NCBI RefSeq assembly: GCF_009870125.1
Contig: NC_046679.1
Location: 31,000,001 to 31,064,000 of the forward strand
DNA length: 64,000 nucleotides
Origin: Drosophila pseudoobscura
Taxonomy: Eukaryota > Arthropoda > Insecta > Diptera > Drosophilidae
Reading direction: 5' to 3'
Below, piece by piece: positions 9,901-21,900 of the stretch. Each line of letters begins with the position of its first letter. Position 1 is the stretch's first letter. The position numbers were made by a program, and so were the translations under genes. The notes below the pieces were generated by a model. The model saw only the letters and a program-made list of their open reading frames with translations, made no database searches and was not told the origin of the DNA.

Positions 9901-12900
9901 GAAAGTCTCAGATTAATTAATTATCAATCAAAGTCTGACCCAAAAAACAAGGTGTCAGGATGTCAAAAGCTGCCCAAAGGGCCGGGAGAGATGTCTTAAA
10001 AATACTCGGAAAAAAAACCTAAAGAAATATAAACAATTTAAAAAAGTTCCAGCTGCGATTCACTTAATCATAGATTCCACATTTGTCAACCCAATGGAAA
10101 TATGTGCCCGGAAAGTGGACATAAATTATATAAAGATCATTGCTTCGGGTTAATTGAAATTGCCGCCTTGCACTTGAAGTCTGGTAAAAACACACACAGA
10201 CCGAAAAAAATTCAAGTTCAACATCGTTTAAGGTCAAACCACTTGTGTGGTCCCCCCAGCAGCAGCCATGAAAGGAGGAGGAGGAGGAGGAGGAGGAGGA
10301 CCGACCGCCTGCCTCTTTGTCAGTTGGCACTGGGGCTCCGGCTGTGGCTGTGGCTGTGGCAGTGGCCTGGCGGCCAAAGTGTGTCAGCACTCTACTCTTT
10401 TGCTGTTTTGGAGTTCGTTCAATGAACTTTATGCACTTTGTGCGCATAATAAACATCAATTTATAAATATCGCAGCTTGTTACGGGAGCAATTTCCAATA
10501 GGAAATGGAAAATCCCAGCCAGCTGCAAAAGAATTTCTGAGGTTCATAATAAAAATTATTATTAGAGCCACGGAACACACACATAATCGAACATCTAACG
10601 CGGAACTCCGATTCAAGTGGCTTTGTGGATTGGCCACTTGAGTGATGGAAAAATTGATATTCGAGTTTGGAAAATATGGAAAGAATTTTTCAAGGAAAGG
10701 AAATAGTTTTTGGCATGGAAATGGAAGATGGGAATGCCTTTATTAACCATCAAAAATTGATGCACATTTTAATGACAGCTCTGTAAGAGAGGGATTTTTA
10801 TAGGGAACTCTTGGAATTAAACGTTTCTTCCCATTAGGAACTCTTTAAGTGATGTAATGCCCGGGAATTATCTCATCTGACTCTCTCACTCTCTCACTCT
10901 CTCTCTCTTTCCCCAGTTCTGTGAAAACTGTGCCAGGAGATAAACAGACAGACGCTATGGCGGCTCAGGCAAATATCATAAAATACTGCTGTCAATAGGC
11001 ATGCAATTTATGGCCCATATGGGTATATGCCACTACCGTATCTGCAACTGCAACGGCAACGGCAACGGCAACTCCGGCCACAAACAGAAAAGGCATTCAT
11101 GCGTTTTTATTTACAGGGGCCCTTCTTCCTCCCCCCCGGCCCTTAGCTTTCACACCCGGAACACCCGGAACACCACTCTCTTCCTCTTGGACTTCCAGTG
11201 CCAGAATTTCCCTCCCTCCAGTTTTTTTTCTCTTTTACAATACGGAAATTGTAAACTTATGGCAAAAAACAACAACTACAAAATTCCATGTTTGTTCCCT
11301 TGCCCCTTGCCACGAATTTCGTTCCGTTCTCGTTTATACGATAGATTTATAATTTCCCTCGCATCCAAAAGAAATTCCCAATGACATGAGTAATTGTTCC
11401 CGTTGGTACCAGAGGAGAGAAGAGTTTTGGGTATTTAATGCTCATTGCAGCACCGAAGCTTTGATACCTCTCTCTTCTATGTAAGCTCTAGGCAGGCATC
11501 TGCTCTCCAAAGACTGATAATACCCTATCCAATAGGGTAATAGGGTATGTGTACAAAAAACAGACATACTAAACAAATGACATGCTAAGCGCGTCAGTTC
11601 ATTTGTTAAAACCAAAGGGGAGGCCCGCCCAGTGACAGCCTTTCACTTTGGTGGAGCTGTCGCTGTCCCCGAATACCCCCCGTAATACCCATGTGGTGTT
11701 GCATTTCACTTGCGTCGTGCTGGTCGTGGGTTGCGACTGTGCGACTCTTTTCGACTCATTTAAAAAACGATTTGTTTTGCTCGAGTTAACAAAACGTAAT
11801 TTTTCTTCTTTTTTTTATCTTTTATACATGTCTGTGCAGCGACAACTTTTAGCGTATTAAATTGTTTTCAAAAAGAATCATTTATATTTATGAATTCTCG
11901 TGGGAAGAGTTTCCATTCCATTCGCTGATGCTGCTGCTGTGTGCATGTGTGTGTCTCTTTCCATCCTACAGCCCATAGGCTATTTTTAGCTCTGCAGAGA
12001 ACAGAACAAGCGAAGAGAGCGGCTGTCTGTTTGTGCTCTCTCAGCATATGATAGAACTTTGGCGTAATTGTTCGCATGTGGCGCCGTGGCTTAGTTGGTT
12101 AAAGCGCCTGTCTAGTAAACAGGAGATCGTGAGTTCGAATCTCGCCGGGGCCTATGTCCGATTGAAAGGGCATCGTATTCTTTTTTCTTCGTTTTCTTAT
12201 ATATTATTTATCGTAGAAATAGTATTTTATGATTTATTTAGTATTTGCAATAAAGTTTCCTATGAAAATGATCATGAAATCAAGGAATTTTATTTGGTTT
12301 TTATGAGGAAAATGGTTATATTTCCCATTTTCACCTTTTATTTTATATTTCCGAAGAACGAAATTAGTGTATTTCCTATAAAAACTCGTCTAATTTTCAC
12401 CCAATACCCATTTGCTCAGTCAATAACCATATCGTTTTGTTTGAGGTGTGAAATACAGGCATAATGATAATCAAATGATCTTTTATTGATCAATCAATGT
12501 GTCGAGTGCGCGGACTGCAGTTCATTGAACCACCACACCACACCACCCAATGGGGGGAAATCCAAAGTACGACAATGCATACACTTCGGATCGTATCCAA
12601 ATTCCTGGCACGCTTCTGAGCTGCTTTAAATTACCCACATATTAAGCACGTAGTCCGCCTCGGATCCGGTGAGACAGACAGAGGGCCAGAGGGACAGAGG
12701 GAAATAATAAGCCCTCGCTCGTCCAAATGAATGTCACGCTCTGACAATAATTAAAATGTCCAAAAATATGCCTGTCAAAGTCGCAAGTTTTTGAAAGGAA
12801 GGTGCTCGATTGAGTTATGTATGGGCCATGGTTGGATGGTTCGGAGTTGGTTCCTTCGATAACTGTTAAAGGAGTGAGGGAGGGAGGGACATATGCAAAT

Positions 12901-15900
12901 GAGACCTTAATTTTTGTCCAATTTATGTGAAGGCCCGAAAACGAATAAAATATAATCGGTATCCATAAGCCATTTTTATTATATTTTTAATTATGCTTAC
13001 AGACAAAAAAAAGTGTGACGTTTTGGCGTGACATTTTATGAAAATTTACGATCACTTTTGTGGTGCGTATTTAACATAATGCTCGGAATGGTAAGCACAG
13101 CCCATAAAAAAAAGATATCTCTGGGAACATCTCTTTCTCTCGATGTGTCCTCTCTCTGTGGAATAAAATAGGCTTTTGTTTGGACTCGACTCTCGGCCAC
13201 TACTGTGCCACGCCGCGTGGTCTGGCCTTTGTGGTCCCTAATTTATGATCGTGGGCAGCGTATTTTGACAATTTGATTTGAATTAGAGGGCGAGCAGATC
13301 AATCAATTTTTGGAGGCCAAAAGACAATCCACAGATCCAAACCAAAGAGTTAACAATCAGTTGTCTGTCTATTAAAGGCCAATTAGTAGCCACTTTATTG
13401 AGTCGTCGTTTTTCCACTGGGGAAGCAGGCCATAAATCTTCAGGCACTTCTTCCTGCATTTCTTCGGGCCATAAATCAAACCGTGGGCGGTGCTACGATA
13501 CGATAAGCAGATCTTGCCTTAGATTTTCCTTTTAAATCAAAGCTACTTATGTAAATGTTTGTGGTCCCCTGTGCCTGTGCCCTGGTGCCCAATTCTCACC
13601 CTAAATCGATGGCATTTCATGGTTCGTTGGAGAAATTGCAATCCCATTCCGGTATTCGCATCTCATATTAACACCCATTCAAGCACTCAAACACTCAAAC
13701 GTCTGTGAGTGGCAAAAAATTCAATTCACAGTTGGCTAAACCTCGCACCCTCTTCCGCGACTCCACACCACTCTCTCTTTGTATCTGTATCTTTTTTGTT
13801 GCATTTTTTTTTTTGGGCGGGGAAACGGATATCCTGCAATCGAATACCTTATTGGCCAATTTCCGAAAATGCGAAAATGCGCAAATAAATAAATTACAAT
13901 CGTCTTGACAGATGATGAGATTTTTCTCTGGGGGTAGTTTACGCCCCCCAAAACAGGGATTTCCCACATCGTTGCATACGGCTTATAATAATGGAAAATA
14001 TTATGATATCTTCCAAATGAAATCTATGTGGATTCCTGCATTCCCATTCTGTGGCTTTCTCTCGACAGATAAATGGCATCCTATCTATGCTACCGTTCCC
14101 CAGACCGCAGAGGGTTGGCTATCGCCGCTGGCGGACTCAGATCTCACAGCGGACCCAATTCATTAATGAAAAATGAATCGGCTTATTGGGAATGCCTTCA
14201 TTTGATTAAATTAGACTAATAATGTGTAAAGTATGGCCAGTTTCTGAGTGCCAGCCCACCAAGGCAGACCCGAAAGCCGATTAGGCTGAAACTTTTTCCA
14301 GTGAAAGTTTATGGCCTTAAAATAAAACGAAATCAAATTCTTACAAATTAATACAAGGCTGAGAAAACACCACCAGAAAATGTAAGCGGAAAAAATGTTG
14401 TAAAATGTTAAAACAAACAAATGGGGGGCCCGAAAATTATGTTAGAAAATGTTAAAAATTATGTTTTTGAAAAAAGACAAAAAAATTATGTTAAGAAAGA
14501 TGTTAAAAACTGTAAAATGCTTTGTGAGACCACAGCCACGCCTCCACACCAGGGACCGGCCTCTGGGCCAGTGACAGGCCAATTTTGGGCGGAAAGATTT
14601 CCCGCAGAGACGCGTTGCCCCCATCGCATCTCTGGTCCAGGTTTTTTCCGCATTTTCTTGGCTGGTTGTTGCGGCTTTTTCTTGTCCACTAAACAACCAG
14701 TTGGAGTGGAAATGAAATATGTAGATGAGTCTTTAATTAATTTGAGACACGACAAGACAAGTGGCGTCGTCTGTGGCTGCGTCTGCGACAGCGTCTCTCT
14801 AGTCGTATGCCGCATGCCGCATGCCTCCTGCCGTTTTAGCTTTTTACCCTACTCTAGCAAATGCCACTCTGCCACACCAGAATGGAAACAACAGGTCTTT
14901 CAAAAGAGGGGAGGGGCCTTGGAGTTGTAGAATAGTTACCTGCTCGGCTCTCTGGCAGGTGTTGAGTCATTTTGGTTGACTTGCCATTAGAGTTGCCATT
15001 GATCATTGATCGGTGATCGGCGATCGATTCCTAAAGGTATTGATCACTGGATCGGTCATAAATACTAGAGGGATATGGGTTTTCCAAATAGACAGCCTCT
15101 TGGTAGCTTTTGGAGTTGGCATTAGAGTTGCCATTGATCATTGATTGGTGATCGGTGATCGCAGATCGATTCCTAAAGGTGGATCAGTCATAAATACCAA
15201 AAGGCTATAGGTATTATATAGGAAGATATATAGGAAGATCATTGAAGATCATCTTCGATCTGAAAGCCTTCTAAATTTGAGGATCTTCCCCCTTTAGGAT
15301 CCTCCCACTTGATAATCTACTTTCAAAGATGATTTCTACCCATAGAAGAGACCTATGGGTAACGATCCCTAACGATCTTCCGTTTCAGCACTTCGTTAAA
15401 CCATTAAACAGATCTTCCCAGAGATCAGAGATCGAGAGATCAGAGACCATTTCATGGTCACACATTAAAGAAGAGCCTCCACCATGACACAGCGCGCCAC
15501 GTATCTGCTTATGCCTTAGATCTCTGACCTCTGTGCCAAATATTTGCATTTGGCATTAAGACGGATCATAAATTTTAGACGACTAAAGCTCTCGACTCTA
15601 GCTGATTGCATTGCCATTTTTTCTGTGCCACACAGAGTCACGGAAAAAATTGTCAACATTGTGGCTGCAGATAAGGGTGTATCTGTATCTACACCCCCCC
15701 AGAGACAAGCGACTGCCATTGTTCTGACCTAATCGCCATTGCATGGCTGTCTAACCCAAATCTAAGCCTAATCTTGCATATGACACAACAAATTAGTTGT
15801 GCGAATCAATTAGCCATTAATTTTTGGTGCGTTTGATTTATGGGAAAAACTCTTAATTAAAGTCACAAAAAACTAGGGGGAAAATAGCTAAGACTTAAAC

Positions 15901-18900
15901 TGTTATACTCGTACGTACAATATTATTTGTAGCTTGCGCCGCCTGTCAAAGCCCCGCCGGCTGTCAAAATGTTAACCGTTGGACCCCAGACCCCAGACCC
16001 CAGAGCCCACAGCCCAGACCGCAGGCCCCAAAGCCCCAATGCTGCTCTGGCTGTCAGCCACTCTTCGACTCTGGTTAGACGGCATTTTTGTGCAGAAAAA
16101 CAGAAGTCCATAAAACATTTTTAGCATGTGCAGACTGGCGGCTTTTAAAATGACTTTGAGCGGCGACAGATGCGGGCTGTTGATGATCTTGTAGTGTCAA
16201 ATGGTTTTTAGTTTTTATGCTGGGCGATAGAGAGAGAGATAGAGGTTTCTCCTAATAGCTCCCTAATCGAAAAAATTCCCTTCCTCATCGAACCATGACC
16301 AAATAAATTATGCCCCGAAGTCAAAGTTCAAAAGAGTGTTTCCCCCCTCCGTGCGACATGTCGCCTGCCGCTGACATACATATTATGCATTTGCCCAAAA
16401 AAAAACTATATATGTATACGGAAATTATCCGAATCTGGAGCGTAACAAATGTGTGTGCCAGCCACAGCCAAACTGTCGCCCTGTCAACATCTGAAGGGGG
16501 CCAAAACAGGGCCAAAGGGACTTCTGGAGTATTTTTAGACGAGACCCTGCCCCAGAGACATTTGACATACGAAATACACATTTCAATTAGTTAATCAAAC
16601 GCTCAATTTGAAATGCTAGGCCACAAAAGGGAGACATCACAGATTTCTTTAAACTGAGGGAAGTTCGTTTCGGCACTCAATTTTTCAAGAATAAACAGAA
16701 AATTTATTTAATTTATTTTAAGAATTAGCTATTATTAAAAAATTATGCTATAATTTTTTTTAGAAATTTAAATATTTTTTAGAAATTACAATTTTAATTA
16801 ATTTAATATTTTTTCAAATTCAGAAATAAATATAGAGCTATTGGTACTGGTATTCCAGTGAGACTTCAATTGGAATTTGGACTAGCGATTTTAGACCTCG
16901 GAAGTATCTTTTACCGAGTATCTTAATGTAGAGCGATTTTTGAACTCTTTTTAGAAGTATCTTTTAGCAAGTATCCTAATGTCGAGCCACGTGAGCCGCC
17001 ACGAGTGTTATTTTTTGCTGTACAGAAGACTTATGCTCTCTCAAAAAAGACTTCCCATCTTTTTATAGAACGAAAGAAGTTTTTAAAACAGTCAGGAGGA
17101 AGCCCCAAAACAACTTTTACCCTAGCAGTCATTCAATAAGACCTTAGTGATAGTATATTTTTATAAAAAATACTAAAAAAAATCATAGATCAATCTATAA
17201 AAACGAAATACAGTACCAAGTATCTTAAAGTCGAGCCACGTGTGCCGCTACTCCTGTTTTTTTCTATTTAGAAAACTTATGCTCTCCCGAAGAAGACTTC
17301 ACATGTTTTTATAGAGTAAAAGGGTGCTCTGAAATAGCTAGAAAGAAGCCTTCGAGCAACTCTAATCATAGCAGTCTTTCAGCTAGATTTTACTGGCAGT
17401 ATCTTTTTACAAAAGATACTAAAACACATGTACAAATATATATACCAACCTACCGAAACGAAACGCAGTACCAAGTATCCTAATGTCGACCCACGTGTGC
17501 CGCTACTTCTGGTGTTTTTTCACCATGGAAAACTGTGTAATGCTTTCACAAATGTTGATCCATTGGGTGAGGTGATCCAGATAGCACACGTGCAAATGTA
17601 TGTGGCGCTATCGCCACAAAAGTTTAATACCACATGTGCGACGCGTCGCCAGTGTCGCCAGTGCCCGCCCGTATGTAAATGTATCTGTATCTGTATCTGT
17701 TGTGTGGGGCGTAAATAGTGCAGAGTGCGCTTAGTGGCATTTGCAATTAATTCACAGTAAACAGCAAATGTTGCAAATAAATTAGCAGCAACAAAAACAA
17801 CAACAACAGCACAGCACGAGTATCTGCAAAAAGCAAAATCGCGACTGAGCCGCATAAAATGCAATTGAAGCCGCCAGTGCAGTGCCGTGCAGACGACAGA
17901 TCTACTTTGCTTATCGCCAGCCAAACATCGACAGGCGTTTCGTTACAGTTTTTTTTTGCCACAATACCCTTTAAAAAGATGGGGCATTTTTAAGTTTTTG
18001 ACAGTTTTGTAGGGTACGAAAAAAGGGAGTTAGAAATGATAGATGCCTTGGGTAAAGCCTGTGATCCTTGGGTATCTTTAGAAGCTCGAGGCTTTATTTG
18101 AGGGAAATTTGCAGGCAGCACTGAATAAAGACTCCATGGGATATATAGGACAGGATTCTATAAGGATTTGTGTACAGATTTAATAGTTTCTAAGCTACGC
18201 ATAGACTTGTAGGCTTTAAAGACTTAAATGTAGTGCCTTAAAGACTTATAACTGTTTTGGGTTTATAAAGTGTTAATTGAATATAATCTATAAGTAAATG
18301 CATTCAACTTCCTCTCTACCAAAAAATGATTAGAATTAAAGACATATTTGAGCTAGAATCCAGTTAAGACCATACTACTTATGAGCATCATTATTTTGGA
18401 TAGTATAATTGGTATGTACTCATAATATACTGTTCCAATATACCCTGCCATCTAGGTAGTACCTCTCAGAACAGCTTTATTTCCAACTTTAGTGATCTCT
18501 AATCATTTCTGAACATAAAAATACTTTAATCATCGTTTCTAGCTCTAAATATAAACCCATTTTCCCAATTCTGCTTCCCAGTAAACTTTCCTCTACTTCA
18601 AACCCCCCAAAAAGGGTATTTACCCCTGCGTTCTAGACATTTTTCTAGGGTTAACCAACACACAGACACCCACAAACGAAACACCATTCGAAAAACGTCA
18701 TAATTATCGGGGGAGAGTGAGTAACCGAACGAGTGGCACTCGGATACTCAGAAACAGATACAGCTACAGATACAAGGCATACTACAAATACAGCTAAGGG
18801 CAAAGCCACAGATACAGATACATTCTGCTGCCACACAATGCAAAATATATTGACTTAGGTCAGTGGCTCATTGAACGCAAATGCAAATTGTTGTTGCTGT

Positions 18901-21900
18901 TGTTGGCCCCTCAGTAATTCGCACTTCACACCCTGACGTACGTACGTACGTACGTACGAGCGTGTGTGGGTTTGGCTGTGTGTATCTTGCAGATACAAAA
19001 CTGCAAGTAGCTGGCAAATGTGATAAACAAACCTGACGCCAGACGCTGCCACTGCCGCTGCCTTTCGAGCAGTTAAATTTTTAAGTCAAACAGCGGAAAA
19101 TGTTACCTCATCCGTGGAATGGAGGCATGGGGCATCGAGGCATAAGTTATAGACCAGATCCATATATCAGATGATCAAGGCTATGGCCATTCGAAGAACG
19201 AACATCCAAGTATCTTTTGAATCAAGAAAATATTGAGTTTCCCATAACCCCTATCCCCCCACACACAGACTATTCGAATTAACTATCAGATTACAGAATA
19301 AAAACTGAAATTATTGACCAGTCGGCAGTTAATTTTTATTGTCCATGTCAATCTTCATGAGAAGATTGAGTGGAAAATTATTCTGGGAAAACGAATATCA
19401 AGCAAAGTAATGTTCCGCTTAAACGTTCATTAATTAGATAATCATCGTAGGAATATTATGCGATGAAAATAGAGACATTTGGACATGAAAAGCCCCCCCA
19501 GATACTTAAAGTAAATGTAAAATATTTGAGTGAAAGTGATGCTCTAGTTCCAGCCACAAAAAGATACAAGATACATCCCAAAAGCTACACCATGCTTCAT
19601 TTTATTGTCGCTTTCGAGGCATCATTCGATCAGCAAATGCATTAAACGCCTCTCCACACTGAGAAAATCTTTATGATGTGTTAAACTATTTAAAGATATT
19701 TTTCAAATATTTCTGGCGATCAAAGCCATATCTAATGGCTGGTAGCTTATCGTTGCTCAAGTGTTTTTCGGTTTTCAGAAAAGCTGATCAATTTCTGTAA
19801 TTATCGCCACCATTATGGTACAAATTGCATTGTCAGACACAGCCAGTTTTTGTCAGTAACTATTTCTGTGTGAATGGACCACCTGCACAGGCGACAGCCG
19901 CAGCACGCGACTGCACGGGCCAGCCTTTTGTTCGCCTAACAATGTCTGGCACCTTGCCAGAGACCGGACCGGACCAGACCGGACTGCCTCTGTCTCTCCT
20001 GTCCAGACATTTGTCATAGCCCAACTTCAGCTCTCAACGGTGCAGATGCAGATACATAGAAACTCTGCTGCTGCCCACAGATACTCTACTGCTGCCTGGC
20101 CAGATCGTTTATCGATCGACAATGTAATTGTGATTTATGCAAATTGTTATGATCGACACCTTCTTTTTTTTTGCCAAAACTGCATGCAGTTTTATGGGTC
20201 TTCGACTTTCTTCTTTCTTTTCTTGAGGAAGAAAGATCTCTGGTGCTTGTTGTGCTTGGCTCTGAATCGCAGACAGAGGGATCCTCTGTTTATTGACTTG
20301 GCCTAGACGAAACACCAAAGTTCTGGCCGCCACACACGAACTGCAGGCCGAAAAACTAACATATTCGATTGTTTTCATTTCTATTAATATTTTCTTAGGA
20401 ACAAAAAATGATTCTTGCACCCCATAAAAAATACAACAACAAAAAATGCAAAGCAGAGGCACGGACACGGACAGGCATTAATCACGAAGAAATGCTGGCC
20501 AGAAATCGAGAAAATCGCCCAAGTTTTTCGCAGTTTTTTCGCAGGCTTTTCGTGGCTGGCGTCAATAACCCCATTTACATTGATGTGTTGGTTCCATGAA
20601 TGAATAAACCAGATGAAGACACTCATACTCTCTGTGGCTAAGTGGGCTATAAAGTGGTTGAATATCTACCAATCTTATATCTGGTATTTGTATCTTTTCG
20701 CTGGCTTATCTCATCTAACCACTTTCCTGCCGATGTGTGCCGTGCCGTGCCGTGCCGCAAACTGTGGCACTGCAATGTTTGGTTGCTAGTTTATGCGTGC
20801 TCTGATTTCATGTTCATGTGTGAATTGGTACGTTAAACGAGCCACCTGAAAGACGAGGCTAAATTGACAAGGCTACCAGTTTTTTTTCGAGCAAGGAAAT
20901 TTGTATGGGAAATATGATCATTCAGTGAAAATCCCCCCCAATCTTTTACAGATGCATCTCCATTGAGTAATTTCCTCTGTGTACATCTGCTGCTGCTGTT
21001 GCAACAATGTTGCCTCATAGAACACTTGTTCTTTAGAGCACCTGAGAGCGATGCCTGCCCCGAAAACAATGCCATAATTTGCGCTAGATTTTGTAGGCCA
21101 TGACTCCAGACATTATTTTGTTTGTTTGCTCACAGACAGAGATACAGGTACAGATAGAGATACTATATACATATGGGGGTAAAGCATTGCATAAATCAGA
21201 GATCCACAGAGACGTAGAAGTGGAACAAAAGGCGTACCAGGAGGCTCACTAAAAATTATGACTGCTAGCCGGGCATCCCTCAGATACAAGTATCTTGTAG
21301 TCTGCGCATCTGCTACTGTGCGACATTTCTGTGTTGAGGCGCTGTTGAGGCGCTGTTGTCGTTGTCCCACACTCGAGTGCATTTTTATGGGACCGCTCAT
21401 TAATTTTATGGCTTTTCATTTGTCGGAACTGTAGGCGGAAACTGCCTTACAGTTCTCGAGAAATAAGCCCCTCGAAGAGAGTGGATCCCACACAGCAGAT
21501 CTCTGGTTTATGATTGATTGAAGGAGAGATTGAAGTAGAGATTTCTTTGCCCTTCTCCCCACCAGATAGTGCTTTCTGTTCACGCACTTGCTCCATTGAC
21601 CGCGTTCATGCATCGATCACATAACTCTTTGGGCCATTCTTTTGCCAAAACACGTACCACAATCAGCTAATTGGATGAGGTACGAGTGCCTGCCTGAAGT
21701 GTTGCTTTCATTAGCATGCAAAAGCAGATCTTTTTGCCGGATCTTTTTGTCAGATTCCGCTTCAGATTCAGATTAAAAGGCTACTCTTAATGGTGGCTAC
21801 GTGTTGTTGGTGCTGGCCCTGCTCTTTGTGTAATTAATGTGATCCGCCAACGACCTTAACTGTTCGCCTGTCCACGGAGCCCCAGAGCCTGATTAAAAAG

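Noticed and set aside
10064..10528. 154-codon minus-strand frame in bnl intron 1
   Set aside because: It contains a poly-Ser run from (GGA)n and no recognisable domain; no splice or poly(A) support.
12033..12464. 143-codon plus-strand frame over the tRNA-Thr gene
   Set aside because: The first part translates the tRNA, the rest is AT-rich intron.
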